From Rothia sp. ZJ932 (GTDB lineage Bacteria; Actinomycetota; Actinomycetes; Actinomycetales; Micrococcaceae): a stretch of DNA of 64,000 nt. Shown piece by piece: positions 7,829 through 15,156 of this stretch (its first letter is position 1; each line of letters opens with the position of its first letter). Where the stretch lies: NCBI RefSeq assembly GCF_016924835.1, contig NZ_CP070480.1:1674001-1738000 (forward strand), read 5' to 3'. A program made the translations under genes and the position numbers. The notes below the pieces were generated by a model. The model ran no database searches and had not been told where the DNA came from. It saw only the letters and a list, made by a program, of their open reading frames with translations.

Positions 7829-8435
7829 TCTCTACCCCCTGCCCGCCCTCAGCCGCTAGCGGGCGTGACTCCTCAAGTGCCCACCATGCCAGCAGCTCAC
7901 CCAGTAACTGCCGAACCTCGCTAGCGGTCAAATCATCTTGAGGCACGCTCACTACATAGCGCGGTTCAAGAGCAGGGTTATTCTCAGGGTAGATAATGGC
8001 TGTGGTCTCTAGCAGTTCGTTCTTAATACCGGCGCGTTCGAAGTAGAACAGCTCACCGGTTGCCGCGTCTCCTGCCGGGGTAAACCCGGTGGGCACTTGA
8101 ATATCCCCCACCTGTATTACTGGCACAGCGCCCTCAGCAGGTGCGCCGCTTGCCGTGGTTGTAGGGCGCTCACCGCTGCCGCTGGGTAGGGACAGGTAAA
8201 CGCGCTGACACTCAGGACACACCGGCAACTGAGCATAAACCCCGCTAGCAGTAGCAGCAGCAACATTATCCCTACCCACTTCTAGGGACTCACTACACAA
8301 GGCGATAACTACCCCTGAACCGCGCTCTAAGGCACGCTCACACCCTACAACCGGGATATAGTGCAGATACTCAGCTGCCGGGCTTTGGTGTGCCTCACCA
8401 ACAGATACGCTAGGGGTGTTGATAGTCTGATTCAT
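7818..8435 (-). CDS. Hypothetical protein with zinc-ribbon-like Cys/His pattern
   Basis: 205 residues from ATG at 8433-8435. The N-terminal half has YLHYIPVVGCERAL, VVIALCSES and PVCPECQRVY, a His...Cys...CxxC order like DUF3039-type zinc ribbons. The middle is Ala/Pro/Thr-rich and probably flexible. The C-terminal part (LTASEVRQLLGELLAWWALEE) looks like an amphipathic helix. It lies in the operon between a small basic protein and the 75-residue protein with the same Cys pattern, so the two may be ancient duplicates. No function can be assigned. Confidence 0.75.
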   Translation of the reverse strand: MNQTINTPSVSVGEAHQSPAAEYLHYIPVVGCERALERGSGVVIALCSESLEVGRDNVAAATASGVYAQLPVCPECQRVYLSLPSGSGERPTTTASGAPAEGAVPVIQVGDIQVPTGFTPAGDAATGELFYFERAGIKNELLETTAIIYPENNPALEPRYVVSVPQDDLTASEVRQLLGELLAWWALEESRPLAAEGGQGVESVA

Positions 8436-8437
8436 AG

Positions 8438-8692
8438 CTAGATAGCCCTTTCAAGTAGTAGACACAACCCGAAACGGTAATGTCTGTTCTGGAAAATGAA
8501 CCCCTTGTAATTGGGGTATCTGGTGGGGTTGCCCCCGCTAGTGGTCTTGCTGGACTCACTAGCAGGTTCACCCTTTTTGCGAGCGCTCGCGGTGCTTATC
8601 TTCTTGGCGGTTGATTCACCGTGAGCGCTTTTTTCATGCCCGCGCCGCTGTTCATAGAACCCGCGCGTATTGGGTTGTTTCGGTTTTCTCAT
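8438..8692 (-). CDS. Small basic hypothetical protein (uncertain)
   Basis: 84 residues from ATG at 8690-8692, very rich in Lys, Arg, Ser and Thr (RKPKQPNTRGFYEQRRGHEK), ending NRHYRFGLCLLLERAI. The spacing to the next gene is two bases, which fits an operon. However the AAGGA upstream is almost touching the ATG and no family is recognised. It may be real or a chance open frame. Confidence 0.4.
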   Translation of the reverse strand: MRKPKQPNTRGFYEQRRGHEKSAHGESTAKKISTASARKKGEPASESSKTTSGGNPTRYPNYKGFIFQNRHYRFGLCLLLERAI

Positions 8693-8723
8693 TCCTTTTT
8701 ATTCCTTACTAGGTGGCGGGTGC

Positions 8724-9041
8724 TTACGCCGTATGTTCCCCGTCTTGCTCAAGGCTTTGCAAGACCTGTTGAGCAATCAGGGGGCGACCTTGCCACACCG
8801 ACAGTACGCCGCCGGTACGCGTTGATTTTGTATAGCCTATGAACTCAACGCACTTGAGCACCTGTTTATCTCGCATGATTGAACCCCATTTAGTGTGATG
8901 ATTAGGTTCACCGACTGCTGGGGTGTGTAGTTCATCGGCGGTGAAGGTGCGCCCGGTGGTTGCTAGTTCTATGGCGCGGCGGGTGGCGCGGGTGCGCCAT
9001 TCCAGCGAGCGCGGGGTTTCGAGGGCTAGGGGTGTTGCCAC
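8724..9041 (-). CDS. Small actinophage-type hypothetical protein, possible winged helix
   Basis: 105 residues from GTG at 9039-9041 with AGGTGG five bases upstream. RRAIELATTGRTFTADEL, then PNHHTKWGSIMRD, then GYTKSTRTGGVLSVWQG resembles small proteins frequent beside replication genes in actinophages and integrated plasmids, where it is read as a helix-turn-helix-like fold. This is from pattern memory, not a search. It is the second gene of the leftward operon, 16 bp past the AlpA-like gene. Confidence 0.7.
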   Translation of the reverse strand: MATPLALETPRSLEWRTRATRRAIELATTGRTFTADELHTPAVGEPNHHTKWGSIMRDKQVLKCVEFIGYTKSTRTGGVLSVWQGRPLIAQQVLQSLEQDGEHTA

Positions 9042-9057
9042 GTTTCCACCTGTCTTT

Positions 9058-9276
9058 CTACGCTGTCGCGTTCATGTGGGACTGTTCCCATTCGATTACG
9101 TCGCTGAGTCGGTAGCGTACGAGCCGCCCGCCGCCGGGTCTGAAAGATTTAGGGGCGACCCCTTTCATTTCCCAGACTCGTACGGTATTCAGCTTTACGC
9201 CCTCACGCGTTGCCAGCGCTTTAGCGTCAAGAATGACCTGCGTGGGGTCAGCCTGTTCAACAATTTTGGTTTGCAT
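9058..9276 (-). CDS. AlpA/excisionase-like helix-turn-helix protein
   Basis: 72 residues from ATG at 9274-9276. ALATREGVKLNTVRVWEMKG is a MerR/AlpA-type HTH (HTH_17), and RLVRYRLSDVIEWEQS is the typical second half where an Arg-Tyr-x-x-x-Asp-Val segment follows. Proteins of this size in integrative elements act as excisionases or as activators of the replication operon. It is the first gene of the leftward operon and faces the XRE regulator across the switch region. Confidence 0.85.
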   Translation of the reverse strand: MQTKIVEQADPTQVILDAKALATREGVKLNTVRVWEMKGVAPKSFRPGGGRLVRYRLSDVIEWEQSHMNATA

Positions 9277-9381
9277 CTCACACTCTTGATTAGATTAGGA
9301 CTGATTTAGATGAATATTAATCATCTTCAAAATATCGTATATCAACCCTAAAAAAATGGCAATACTTGCTACGATTAGGAC
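9277..9381. promoter_or_regulatory. Divergent switch region with GATTAGGAC repeats and an AGATGA/TCATCT palindrome
   Basis: The 105 bp between the leftward operon and the rightward regulator/integrase genes contain GATTAGGAC twice (9293-9301 and 9373-9381, the second ending at the regulator's ATG) and AGATGA-N7-TCATCT (9308-9326). It is AT-rich compared with the coding regions. Such spacing suits operators of the XRE-type regulator controlling both directions. Operator function is inferred. Confidence 0.5.
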
Positions 9382-10284
9382 ATGACTACACGAAAAACCG
9401 CACCCGCCAAGGGGGAACAAAAGGTTTGGGCGCTAGAGTTTAGCGACCGAGTGGCTGCAAATCTGCGTGCATACCGCGAAAAGTTGGGCATAAGTGCCGA
9501 GAAGTTGAGTAGGCTAACGAGCGATACGGGCTACACCATTCCCCGCAGTTCGCTGGCAAATCTTGAATCAGGTGCTAAAAAATCAATCACAGCACATGAG
9601 CTAGCAGTTCTTGCACAGACGTTCGGCATCCCAGAACAAGCATTAATCTGGGACATCTTTGAACCAGCAAAGGAATTTTCCTTTTCCCCGAACAGTCCAA
9701 AAGTTCCTGGATACTTAGTTTTCTCTGAGCTAAATATAAGCCAGTTAAGATTTTCTTCAAATGCCCTACTCACAACACAACTATCTTTTGTGCAATCCCT
9801 GGCAGAGATAAGAAACCAAATTATGGAAAGCGCTTATCACGCGCGTGTGACTTATCCAAATCTTGCTAATAAAGCATACGCCTTAGACCAAGAAGCCCTA
9901 GCAAGAGATTTTGAACGTCAATGCAGAATTGGAGAACTAGAACATATATCGCTCAGTGCCGGGGTGGAGATACGAGCAAAAATGGCAGAGCAGCAACAAA
10001 TAAAGATATGGGACATGTGGAAACAAGATATCTATATCTCTACTTTCCCGTTTGCGGTTTTCCAGATAGTCTATGATTTTGAAAATGACTCTGATAGTGA
10101 GCTGCCGACTGACTTTAAAGCGCCACTTGGAATGCCGAAAAAAGATATGCTCACATCGCTTGGCATTGAGACCGGGAACCATAAGAAAGTTATTCGTAAT
10201 GAAGATTTTCCCAAATCTCCTTACTACCAGATTACCGAAGAAGACCGCGCACGGTTTTCTCCTAAAGTCTTTTGGGAGTTCTAA
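9382..10284 (+). CDS. XRE-family regulator with an uncharacterised C-terminal domain
   Basis: 300 residues from ATG at 9382. Residues about 15-80 are a Cro/CI-type HTH (VAANLRAYREKLGISAEKLSRL, then IPRSSLANLESG). The remaining 220 residues match no family I recognise; YHARVTYPN and ALDQEALARDFERQCRIGELEH are notable, and there is no visible LexA-like Ser/Lys protease motif. Base composition is more AT-rich than its neighbours. It probably maintains the integrated state by repressing the leftward operon, and the integrase follows two bases after its stop, so the two are co-transcribed. Confidence 0.85.
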   Translation: MTTRKTAPAKGEQKVWALEFSDRVAANLRAYREKLGISAEKLSRLTSDTGYTIPRSSLANLESGAKKSITAHELAVLAQTFGIPEQALIWDIFEPAKEFSFSPNSPKVPGYLVFSELNISQLRFSSNALLTTQLSFVQSLAEIRNQIMESAYHARVTYPNLANKAYALDQEALARDFERQCRIGELEHISLSAGVEIRAKMAEQQQIKIWDMWKQDIYISTFPFAVFQIVYDFENDSDSELPTDFKAPLGMPKKDMLTSLGIETGNHKKVIRNEDFPKSPYYQITEEDRARFSPKVFWEF

Positions 10285-10286
10285 AA

Positions 10287-11462
10287 ATGCCGCGCGAAGT
10301 TAAGCCGCTAGGGACTCACGGCAAAATCAAAACCACCGCGCTACCCAACGGAACCTACCAAGCAGACACCAGACTACGCACCCACACCGGGGAAATAGTC
10401 AGAGTCAGAGCCCGCGGCGCATCAGCCTACAAAGCAGAAACAGCGCTCAAAGCAAAAATTACTGAGTACAACGCACCCCACCGACACAACAGCATTCACC
10501 CCGGAACAAAAATAACCGAACTCGCCACCATCTGGTTCGAAAGATACAAGAGCGAGAACCGCGCGGTAAACACCCTCAGCCGCTATGAGGGCGTGATTAC
10601 CACCTACATTATCCCGCGCATGAAAGGGCTAACCCTCAAAGAATGCAGCGCCGGAATTACTCACAACGTCCTCACCGGAATAAAAGACACCCACGGGTAC
10701 AGCAGCGCCAAACAAACTAAAACAGTGCTCTCAAACATGTTCAATTTAGCCCGTGAGTACGACGCGATACAGATAAACCCAACAGCCGGGCTGAAACTCA
10801 AAAAAGAATCAGGGCACACCAAAAAGGCAGTAGACGCACTTTCACTAGACGAAGTACAGCGAGTCACCAGCGCCCTAAGCGGCGATATTCTCACCGTAGC
10901 TCAGGTCATGCTAGGCACAGGCGGGCGCATAGGCGAGGTACTGGCTCTACGGTGGCAAGACGTAGACCTCACGCCGGGACGAGCAGCAATACATTTCACC
11001 GGAACTTTCGCACAAGCCTACGCGGGCAAGCCAGCACACCGGCAGGAAATGACTAAATCAGATTCATCATTACGCATGGTCTTTATCCCAGATGAACTAG
11101 CGGCAATCCTACGTGACCGCGCTCAAAATCATATCCCGGCGTATGCAGAGTCTACAGCGTGGGCGACCTCTGACGCGTTCGTATTCCCCTCGGGTAAGGG
11201 GACGATACTAGACCCGAACAATTACCGATCCCGGTTCAGGAAACAGATTCAGGGTGCCAACTTAGGGCGGGATATATCGCCGCATATTTTTCGTAAGACG
11301 GTGGCGACTTTGGTAAGTAGTAATGATTCACTTGCTGTTGCGTCTCAGTTGCTCGGGCATAGCTCAGAAAAAATTACTGAGGAGTACTACATCAAGAAGC
11401 TCAGTGAACAGCCGAATGCGTCTAAAACTTTGGGTGTTCTTTTTGGTGCGCCGGTTTTGTAA
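10287..11462 (+). CDS. Tyrosine recombinase (phage-type integrase)
   Basis: 391 residues from ATG at 10287, two bases after the regulator's stop, with GGGAG upstream. Order: an N-terminal arm-binding-like domain (about 20-60), SAM-like core-binding domain (about 75-165), catalytic domain (about 185-385). Catalytic residues by motif: Arg214 (GGRIGEVL), His333 and Arg336 (PHIFRKT), His358 (LGHSS), Tyr367 or Tyr368 (EEYY). It catalyses integration at and excision from tRNA-Ile2; its stop overlaps one arm-type repeat and the core repeat begins 78 bp later. Expression together with the repressor implies that it is made in the integrated state. Confidence 0.95.
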   Translation: MPREVKPLGTHGKIKTTALPNGTYQADTRLRTHTGEIVRVRARGASAYKAETALKAKITEYNAPHRHNSIHPGTKITELATIWFERYKSENRAVNTLSRYEGVITTYIIPRMKGLTLKECSAGITHNVLTGIKDTHGYSSAKQTKTVLSNMFNLAREYDAIQINPTAGLKLKKESGHTKKAVDALSLDEVQRVTSALSGDILTVAQVMLGTGGRIGEVLALRWQDVDLTPGRAAIHFTGTFAQAYAGKPAHRQEMTKSDSSLRMVFIPDELAAILRDRAQNHIPAYAESTAWATSDAFVFPSGKGTILDPNNYRSRFRKQIQGANLGRDISPHIFRKTVATLVSSNDSLAVASQLLGHSSEKITEEYYIKKLSEQPNASKTLGVLFGAPVL

Positions 11463-11483
11463 TTGGACAGTTCTTGGACACCT
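11456..11483 (+). repeat. Right copy of the paired TTGGACA repeat, candidate arm site
   Basis: 27 of 28 bases match 3304-3331. It begins inside the last codons of the integrase gene. See the left copy for the argument. Confidence 0.6.
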
Positions 11484-11507
11484 TAGGCAGTTCCAACCCC
11501 CGAATGA

Positions 11508-11539
11508 AGAACCCCCGCTTGACTGTTTAGCCTAGTCAA

Positions 11540-11550
<11 letters not shown>
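11508..11550. terminator. Terminator shared by the integrase (+) and tRNA-Ile2 (-)
   Basis: AACCCCCG/CGGGGGTT outer stem with an inner TTGACT/AGTCAA stem, T-rich on the plus side. The element supplies this terminator for the tRNA it restores. The inner loop (CTGTTTAGCCTAGT) is nearly the same as that of the terminator after the truncated tRNA-Asn copy at 14789-14831. Confidence 0.8.
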
Positions 11551-11637
<87 letters not shown>

Positions 11638-11707
11638 GTGGTAGTACGCACGACGCGCGCAACACACCTCTAGATTACCGCAAAGTCGCAGACGCGCAAA
11701 AAATACC

Positions 11708-12937
11708 CTAGCCGTGCGCCTTGCGCCGGTCGTGTACCTCCGCAAGAGCTTTATTGTAGTGCAGATTTGAAACGTAGAGGGACTCAAAAATCTGCCAGGT
11801 ATTTTCAGCCCGATGCGGGGCAACCAGTGCTTTGCTGGCTTTTCCCATCTGCTGCCGCCCCTCATCATCCAGCAAAAGAATCGAGGCGAGCTTCTCCGCT
11901 AGATCCCGAGCGTTGCCCGGTTCAAAGAGGTAACCGTTTTCGCCCTCGCGCACCAGATGGGGCAGAGCAAGCGCGTCCGCCAACACCACAGGTAAGGACG
12001 CGCTGAGCGCTTCAAGGGTCACCAGCGACTGCAACTCGGCAGTACCGGGCTGGCAGAAAACATCCGCACGCAGGTAACCCGCGCGAAGCTCCTCATCTGA
12101 AACGTACCCCAAGAAACGCACGCGGTCACTTATACCCAGCTCATCAGCAAGCGCCGCTAGCTTATCGCGCTGCTCACCATCACCTGCGATCTCAAGCACC
12201 GCGTGGGAAAGCTCCGCAGGGAGCAAAGCGAAGGCGCGCAAAAGAACATCGATATTTTTCTCAACCGCTAGGCGACCCACAAAGTAGATGGACAGCTGAT
12301 CGGGATTCTTCTCGATGCTCTCATGGTCCTGTAGCTCATAATCCCCGATTTCAATGCCGTTAGATACCGCAATCGCATCGCGCTTAAACACTCCAGAATC
12401 GTGCATCGCCTGCACCGCGATGGGTGTCGGGGTGGTCACCACCTGCACCTTGCGCAGCACCCTACCCATATCCCACCACAGACCCTTAGCGATAGCTCCC
12501 TGAGCCGCATGGGGAACAGGCAGAAACGGCGCAAGATTCTCAGGCATCATGTGGTTGGTAGCCACCACGCGAATACCGCGGCGAACCGCCTGAGCTGCCA
12601 GCACGCGTCCCACCACCAGATGGCACTGAAGATGCACTACATCAGGCTTAACCTCATCAAGAATTCGCCCCACCTCACGCCAGATTTCCCAGGGAGAACA
12701 GATCCGCAAATACTCGTGCGTGGGTACCTTATGAGAACGCAAACGGTGCTCAGTGATACCATCCTCAATCACACGGCGGACGCTAGAACCGTTCTCGGGG
12801 TTTGCCGCAACCACGTGTACCTCATGACCACGATCTCGCATAGCAAGAGCCAAACGGTGACCGAATTGCGCTGCCCCATTAACATCGGGCGGGTAGGTGT
12901 CAGCACCAATCATCACAGTCAAAGCAGGCGAAACCAT
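11708..12937 (-). CDS. GT4-family glycosyltransferase
   Basis: About 409 residues from ATG at 12935-12937; a GTG seven codons upstream is possible. GT-B fold: N-terminal DTYPPDVNGAA glycine-loop region and a C-terminal donor domain with IYFVGRLAVEKN and the EX7E motif in TAELQSLVTLEAL. The opening resembles actinobacterial alpha-mannosyltransferases that build lipomannan-type glycolipids, so a GDP-sugar donor and a membrane lipid acceptor are plausible but not proven. Adjacent to tRNA-Ile2 and outside the element. Confidence 0.88.
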   Translation of the reverse strand: MVSPALTVMIGADTYPPDVNGAAQFGHRLALAMRDRGHEVHVVAANPENGSSVRRVIEDGITEHRLRSHKVPTHEYLRICSPWEIWREVGRILDEVKPDVVHLQCHLVVGRVLAAQAVRRGIRVVATNHMMPENLAPFLPVPHAAQGAIAKGLWWDMGRVLRKVQVVTTPTPIAVQAMHDSGVFKRDAIAVSNGIEIGDYELQDHESIEKNPDQLSIYFVGRLAVEKNIDVLLRAFALLPAELSHAVLEIAGDGEQRDKLAALADELGISDRVRFLGYVSDEELRAGYLRADVFCQPGTAELQSLVTLEALSASLPVVLADALALPHLVREGENGYLFEPGNARDLAEKLASILLLDDEGRQQMGKASKALVAPHRAENTWQIFESLYVSNLHYNKALAEVHDRRKAHG

Positions 12938-13051
12938 CTCATACAACCTTTGAATCACTCGGCGGGGTTTTCAACGTATTCAAGAATACCCGGTATCACA
13001 GCCCTACCGATTCTTCACAACAGTTTTGGGCAGTAAATTACCCAAGGCACA

Positions 13052-13093
13052 AAAAACTGGCCCGTCACCCTATCCGGTGAAGAGCCAGTTTTA
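13052..13093. terminator. Terminator downstream of the Holin-X gene
   Basis: AAAACTGGC/GCCAGTTTT outer stem with an inner TCACC/GGTGA stem and T/A runs on both sides. It ends the leftward Holin-X gene. Confidence 0.8.
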
Positions 13094-13112
13094 TAAAGGG
13101 TGTTCACCGCTT

Positions 13113-13979
13113 TTATTTGCGGATCAGCTTACCCAAGAAAACAATGAACGCGGTCACCGAGGCAGCCAGTGTAGCAAGCGGCTGCCAGCGTGCCTGCAGG
13201 TTCTGCGCGTCAGAAGCATTGCGACCGATACGAGCACCAGCGTTTGCAACTCGTGAAGGAGTCTGCATCGCAGCCTGCTTTGAGTTATTGGTCAGGGTCG
13301 CAAGGTTAGTCTTGACCTGAGCGGTGTGACGATCGAAATCATCGCGCAGGCTCTTCATATGCTCACGGCGCTGCTGAGTGCGTTGCTTGAGCTGATCCTC
13401 GTTAGGTGCAGGAGCAGCAGGAGCCTTCTGTGAGCCGTCTTCGTTCGTTGATTCAGCCTTCTTCTCAGTTTCCTTCTGCCTTTCCTTCTCACGCATTTCG
13501 CTCTTGACGCGCTGGGAAGTCATTGCTGAGCCTTCCTTCAGAACACCAAGGTCGTAAAGAATACCGAAGATCGCAGATTCAGGCTTGAAAGGCAGCTGTT
13601 TCATAATCATCTTGTAGCCCGCAAACGCTAGGATTGCAGCAAGCACCAAGAAAATAAGAACCAGTACCAGTGCAGCAGCCCACGGAGGCATGAGCTTCGA
13701 CAGACCAACAAACATCAAAATAACCAGTGCAATTGCCATAAGCAGAGCAAAGATAAGACCAACAACAGCTACTGCTGCGCCCTTGCCAACGGCAATACCC
13801 TTGTCTTTGAGCTCAAGTTTTGCAATCTGAACTTCGTCTTTAACCTGCTTGGGAGCAAGACGGGTCAGTACCTTACCCGCGTCAGCGACACCAGTAACGC
13901 TAGCTTTAATGCGTTTAATACTGGCACGCACGCCCGATTCGGCTCGCTCTGAACCGTTAAGGTTTTCGTGAGTGGACAT
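13113..13979 (-). CDS. Actinobacterial Holin-X-like membrane protein
   Basis: About 288 residues from ATG at 13977-13979, with AGAGGTGG upstream. Residues about 1-135 match the Holin-X (holin superfamily III) pattern: DEVQIAKLELKDKG amphipathic start, then two long hydrophobic spans and GYKMIMKQLPF. A charged Lys/Glu linker follows. The C-terminus has a DUF3618-like helix (ARIGRNASDAQNLQARWQPLA) ending in a third membrane span and basic LIRK. Despite the name, members are chromosomal envelope proteins of unknown role and there is no lysin nearby. Confidence 0.85.
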   Translation of the reverse strand: MSTHENLNGSERAESGVRASIKRIKASVTGVADAGKVLTRLAPKQVKDEVQIAKLELKDKGIAVGKGAAVAVVGLIFALLMAIALVILMFVGLSKLMPPWAAALVLVLIFLVLAAILAFAGYKMIMKQLPFKPESAIFGILYDLGVLKEGSAMTSQRVKSEMREKERQKETEKKAESTNEDGSQKAPAAPAPNEDQLKQRTQQRREHMKSLRDDFDRHTAQVKTNLATLTNNSKQAAMQTPSRVANAGARIGRNASDAQNLQARWQPLATLAASVTAFIVFLGKLIRK

Positions 13980-14103
13980 ATCCACCTCTCATTCATAGTA
14001 AGTCTACTTCTAAAAATACTTTACGCGTCTTTATCTAAGTTTAGGCTGATTTAGCAGAACACCAAAGCCCCACTGCAAGAAAACTCACTTTACTGCGAAA
14101 CTT

Positions 14104-14568
14104 TTAGCCCTCTTCAGCGACAACTTCAACGGTTCCCGTTAGCGTCTTGTGAACTGGGCAACGGCGCGCAATCTCAAGCAGACGCGTCCGCTGTTCAAAA
14201 CTCAGCGATTCAGCAAATTCAATGACGACGGTAAAACGGCTACGGCGCTCTTTGTTAGGCATTAGTTGAGCGCAGTGGGTTACCGAAACGCGTGTGTCAC
14301 CCAACTCGATGTTCTTACGACGCGCGTACATACCAACAGTCATGAGAGTGCAGGACGCCAGTGCCGACTGAAGCATCTCGTAGGGGTTAGGACCCAGCCC
14401 CAAACCACCGGGGACGCTTTCCGGTTCATCCATGACCCACGCATAGTGCTTAGTCTGCACCAAGGTCGTGAAATCACCTTCACCAGTGGCTCGAACACTG
14501 ACCATACCGGTAGGCAGCTCAGCGTCTGCTACTACCTCAATCTTTTCAGCAGAAATATTCTCAGTCAT
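14104..14568 (-). CDS. OsmC/Ohr-family peroxiredoxin-like protein
   Basis: 154 residues from ATG at 14566-14568; the longer open frame upstream lacks coding character. Key residues: peroxidatic Cys in SALASCTLMTV and the second Cys in ARRCPVHKTL, the normal OsmC pair. NPYEMLQSALASC and ESVPGGLGLGPNP are family signatures. It probably reduces organic hydroperoxides. No obvious Shine-Dalgarno sequence, so it may be leaderless. Confidence 0.9.
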   Translation of the reverse strand: MTENISAEKIEVVADAELPTGMVSVRATGEGDFTTLVQTKHYAWVMDEPESVPGGLGLGPNPYEMLQSALASCTLMTVGMYARRKNIELGDTRVSVTHCAQLMPNKERRSRFTVVIEFAESLSFEQRTRLLEIARRCPVHKTLTGTVEVVAEEG

Positions 14569-14671
14569 ATTTTCTATTTTGACAGCTTTACCGCGCGTCC
14601 GGCATATTTCGCAGTTTTTACTGCGCGTAAAGGCGCATAACAGCGAAAGCGATACCCCCTCCAACGTGACC

Positions 14672-14716
14672 GTCTTCAGTTTTTCCGAGTGTGCGAGGAA
14701 GTAAAAAGCTGAAGAC
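14672..14716. repeat. Hairpin repeat, copy 1
   Basis: GTCTTCAG...CTGAAGAC arms enclose TTTTTCCGAG and CGAGGAA, giving a 45-base near-palindrome. The second copy is at 14865-14913. Nothing between the OsmC gene and this repeat looks coding. Confidence 0.7.
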
Positions 14717-14788
14717 AGAAAGCCCGTACAAACCAAATCGCCAAGGCTGTACCCAGGGTAAATGGCGGGTGCCCTGTTTTTGGGCATG

Positions 14789-14831
14789 AAAAAAACGCCA
14801 CCCACTTGGCTGTTTAGCCTAGTGAATGGCG
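14789..14831 (-). terminator. Terminator after the truncated tRNA-Asn copy
   Basis: CACTTGGC/GCCTAGTG and CGCCA/TGGCG stems followed by seven T on the minus strand. It lies directly downstream of the tRNA-Asn 3' fragment, as a tRNA terminator would. Confidence 0.75.
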
Positions 14832-14837
14832 GTTTGC

Positions 14838-14864
14838 TTGCTCCCCCGACTGGACTCGAACCAG
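14838..14864 (-). pseudogene. Truncated tRNA-Asn 3' end
   Basis: 27 bases identical to 14951-14977, the 3' end of intact tRNA-Asn plus trailer. Identity stops within the T arm where hairpin repeat copy 2 starts. With its own terminator it forms a miniature left-junction structure like the one of the tRNA-Ile2 element. Confidence 0.85.
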
Positions 14865-14913
14865 CTGTCTTCAGTTTTTCCGAGCAAGCGAGGAAACAAA
14901 AAACTGAAGACAG
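14865..14913. repeat. Hairpin repeat, copy 2
   Basis: CTGTCTTCAG...CTGAAGACAG arms enclosing TTTTTCCGAG and CGAGGAAA. It abuts the tRNA-Asn fragment exactly. Confidence 0.7.
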
Positions 14914-14918
14914 AGAAA

Positions 14919-14946
14919 CAAAAAGACTCAGCCGAAGCTGAGTCTT
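14919..14946 (-). terminator. Terminator of tRNA-Asn
   Basis: AAGACTCAGC-cgaa-GCTGAGTCTT stem followed by TTTTG on the minus strand, eight bases from the tRNA 3' end. Confidence 0.85.
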
Positions 14947-14953
14947 AGTTTTG

Positions 14954-15026
14954 CTCCCCCGACTGGACTCGAACCAGTAACCCTTCGATTAACAGTCGAA
15001 TGCTCTGCCAATTGAGCTACGGGGGA
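14954..15026 (-). tRNA. tRNA-Asn (GUU)
   Basis: 73 bases: acceptor TCCCCCG/CGGGGGA with discriminator G, anticodon loop CTGTTAA (GTT), T arm CTGG-TTCGAGT-CCAG. CCA is not encoded. Its 3' end is duplicated 113 bp away. Confidence 0.95.
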
Positions 15027-15156
15027 ATGTTCCCTGCGATATTTCAATCGCTGCAACGAGTAATAACTATACGCAGGTTTTTGGGGTGGTGCAAATCGAA
15101 AATAAATGAAGTGCATCACATGGGCTGGTTGTTGGTGTGAAAAGCTGGCGCTCCGT

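Noticed and set aside
13113-13979. Holin of a prophage
   Set aside because: Holin-X proteins are ordinary chromosomal actinobacterial membrane proteins and there is no endolysin or other phage gene next to it.
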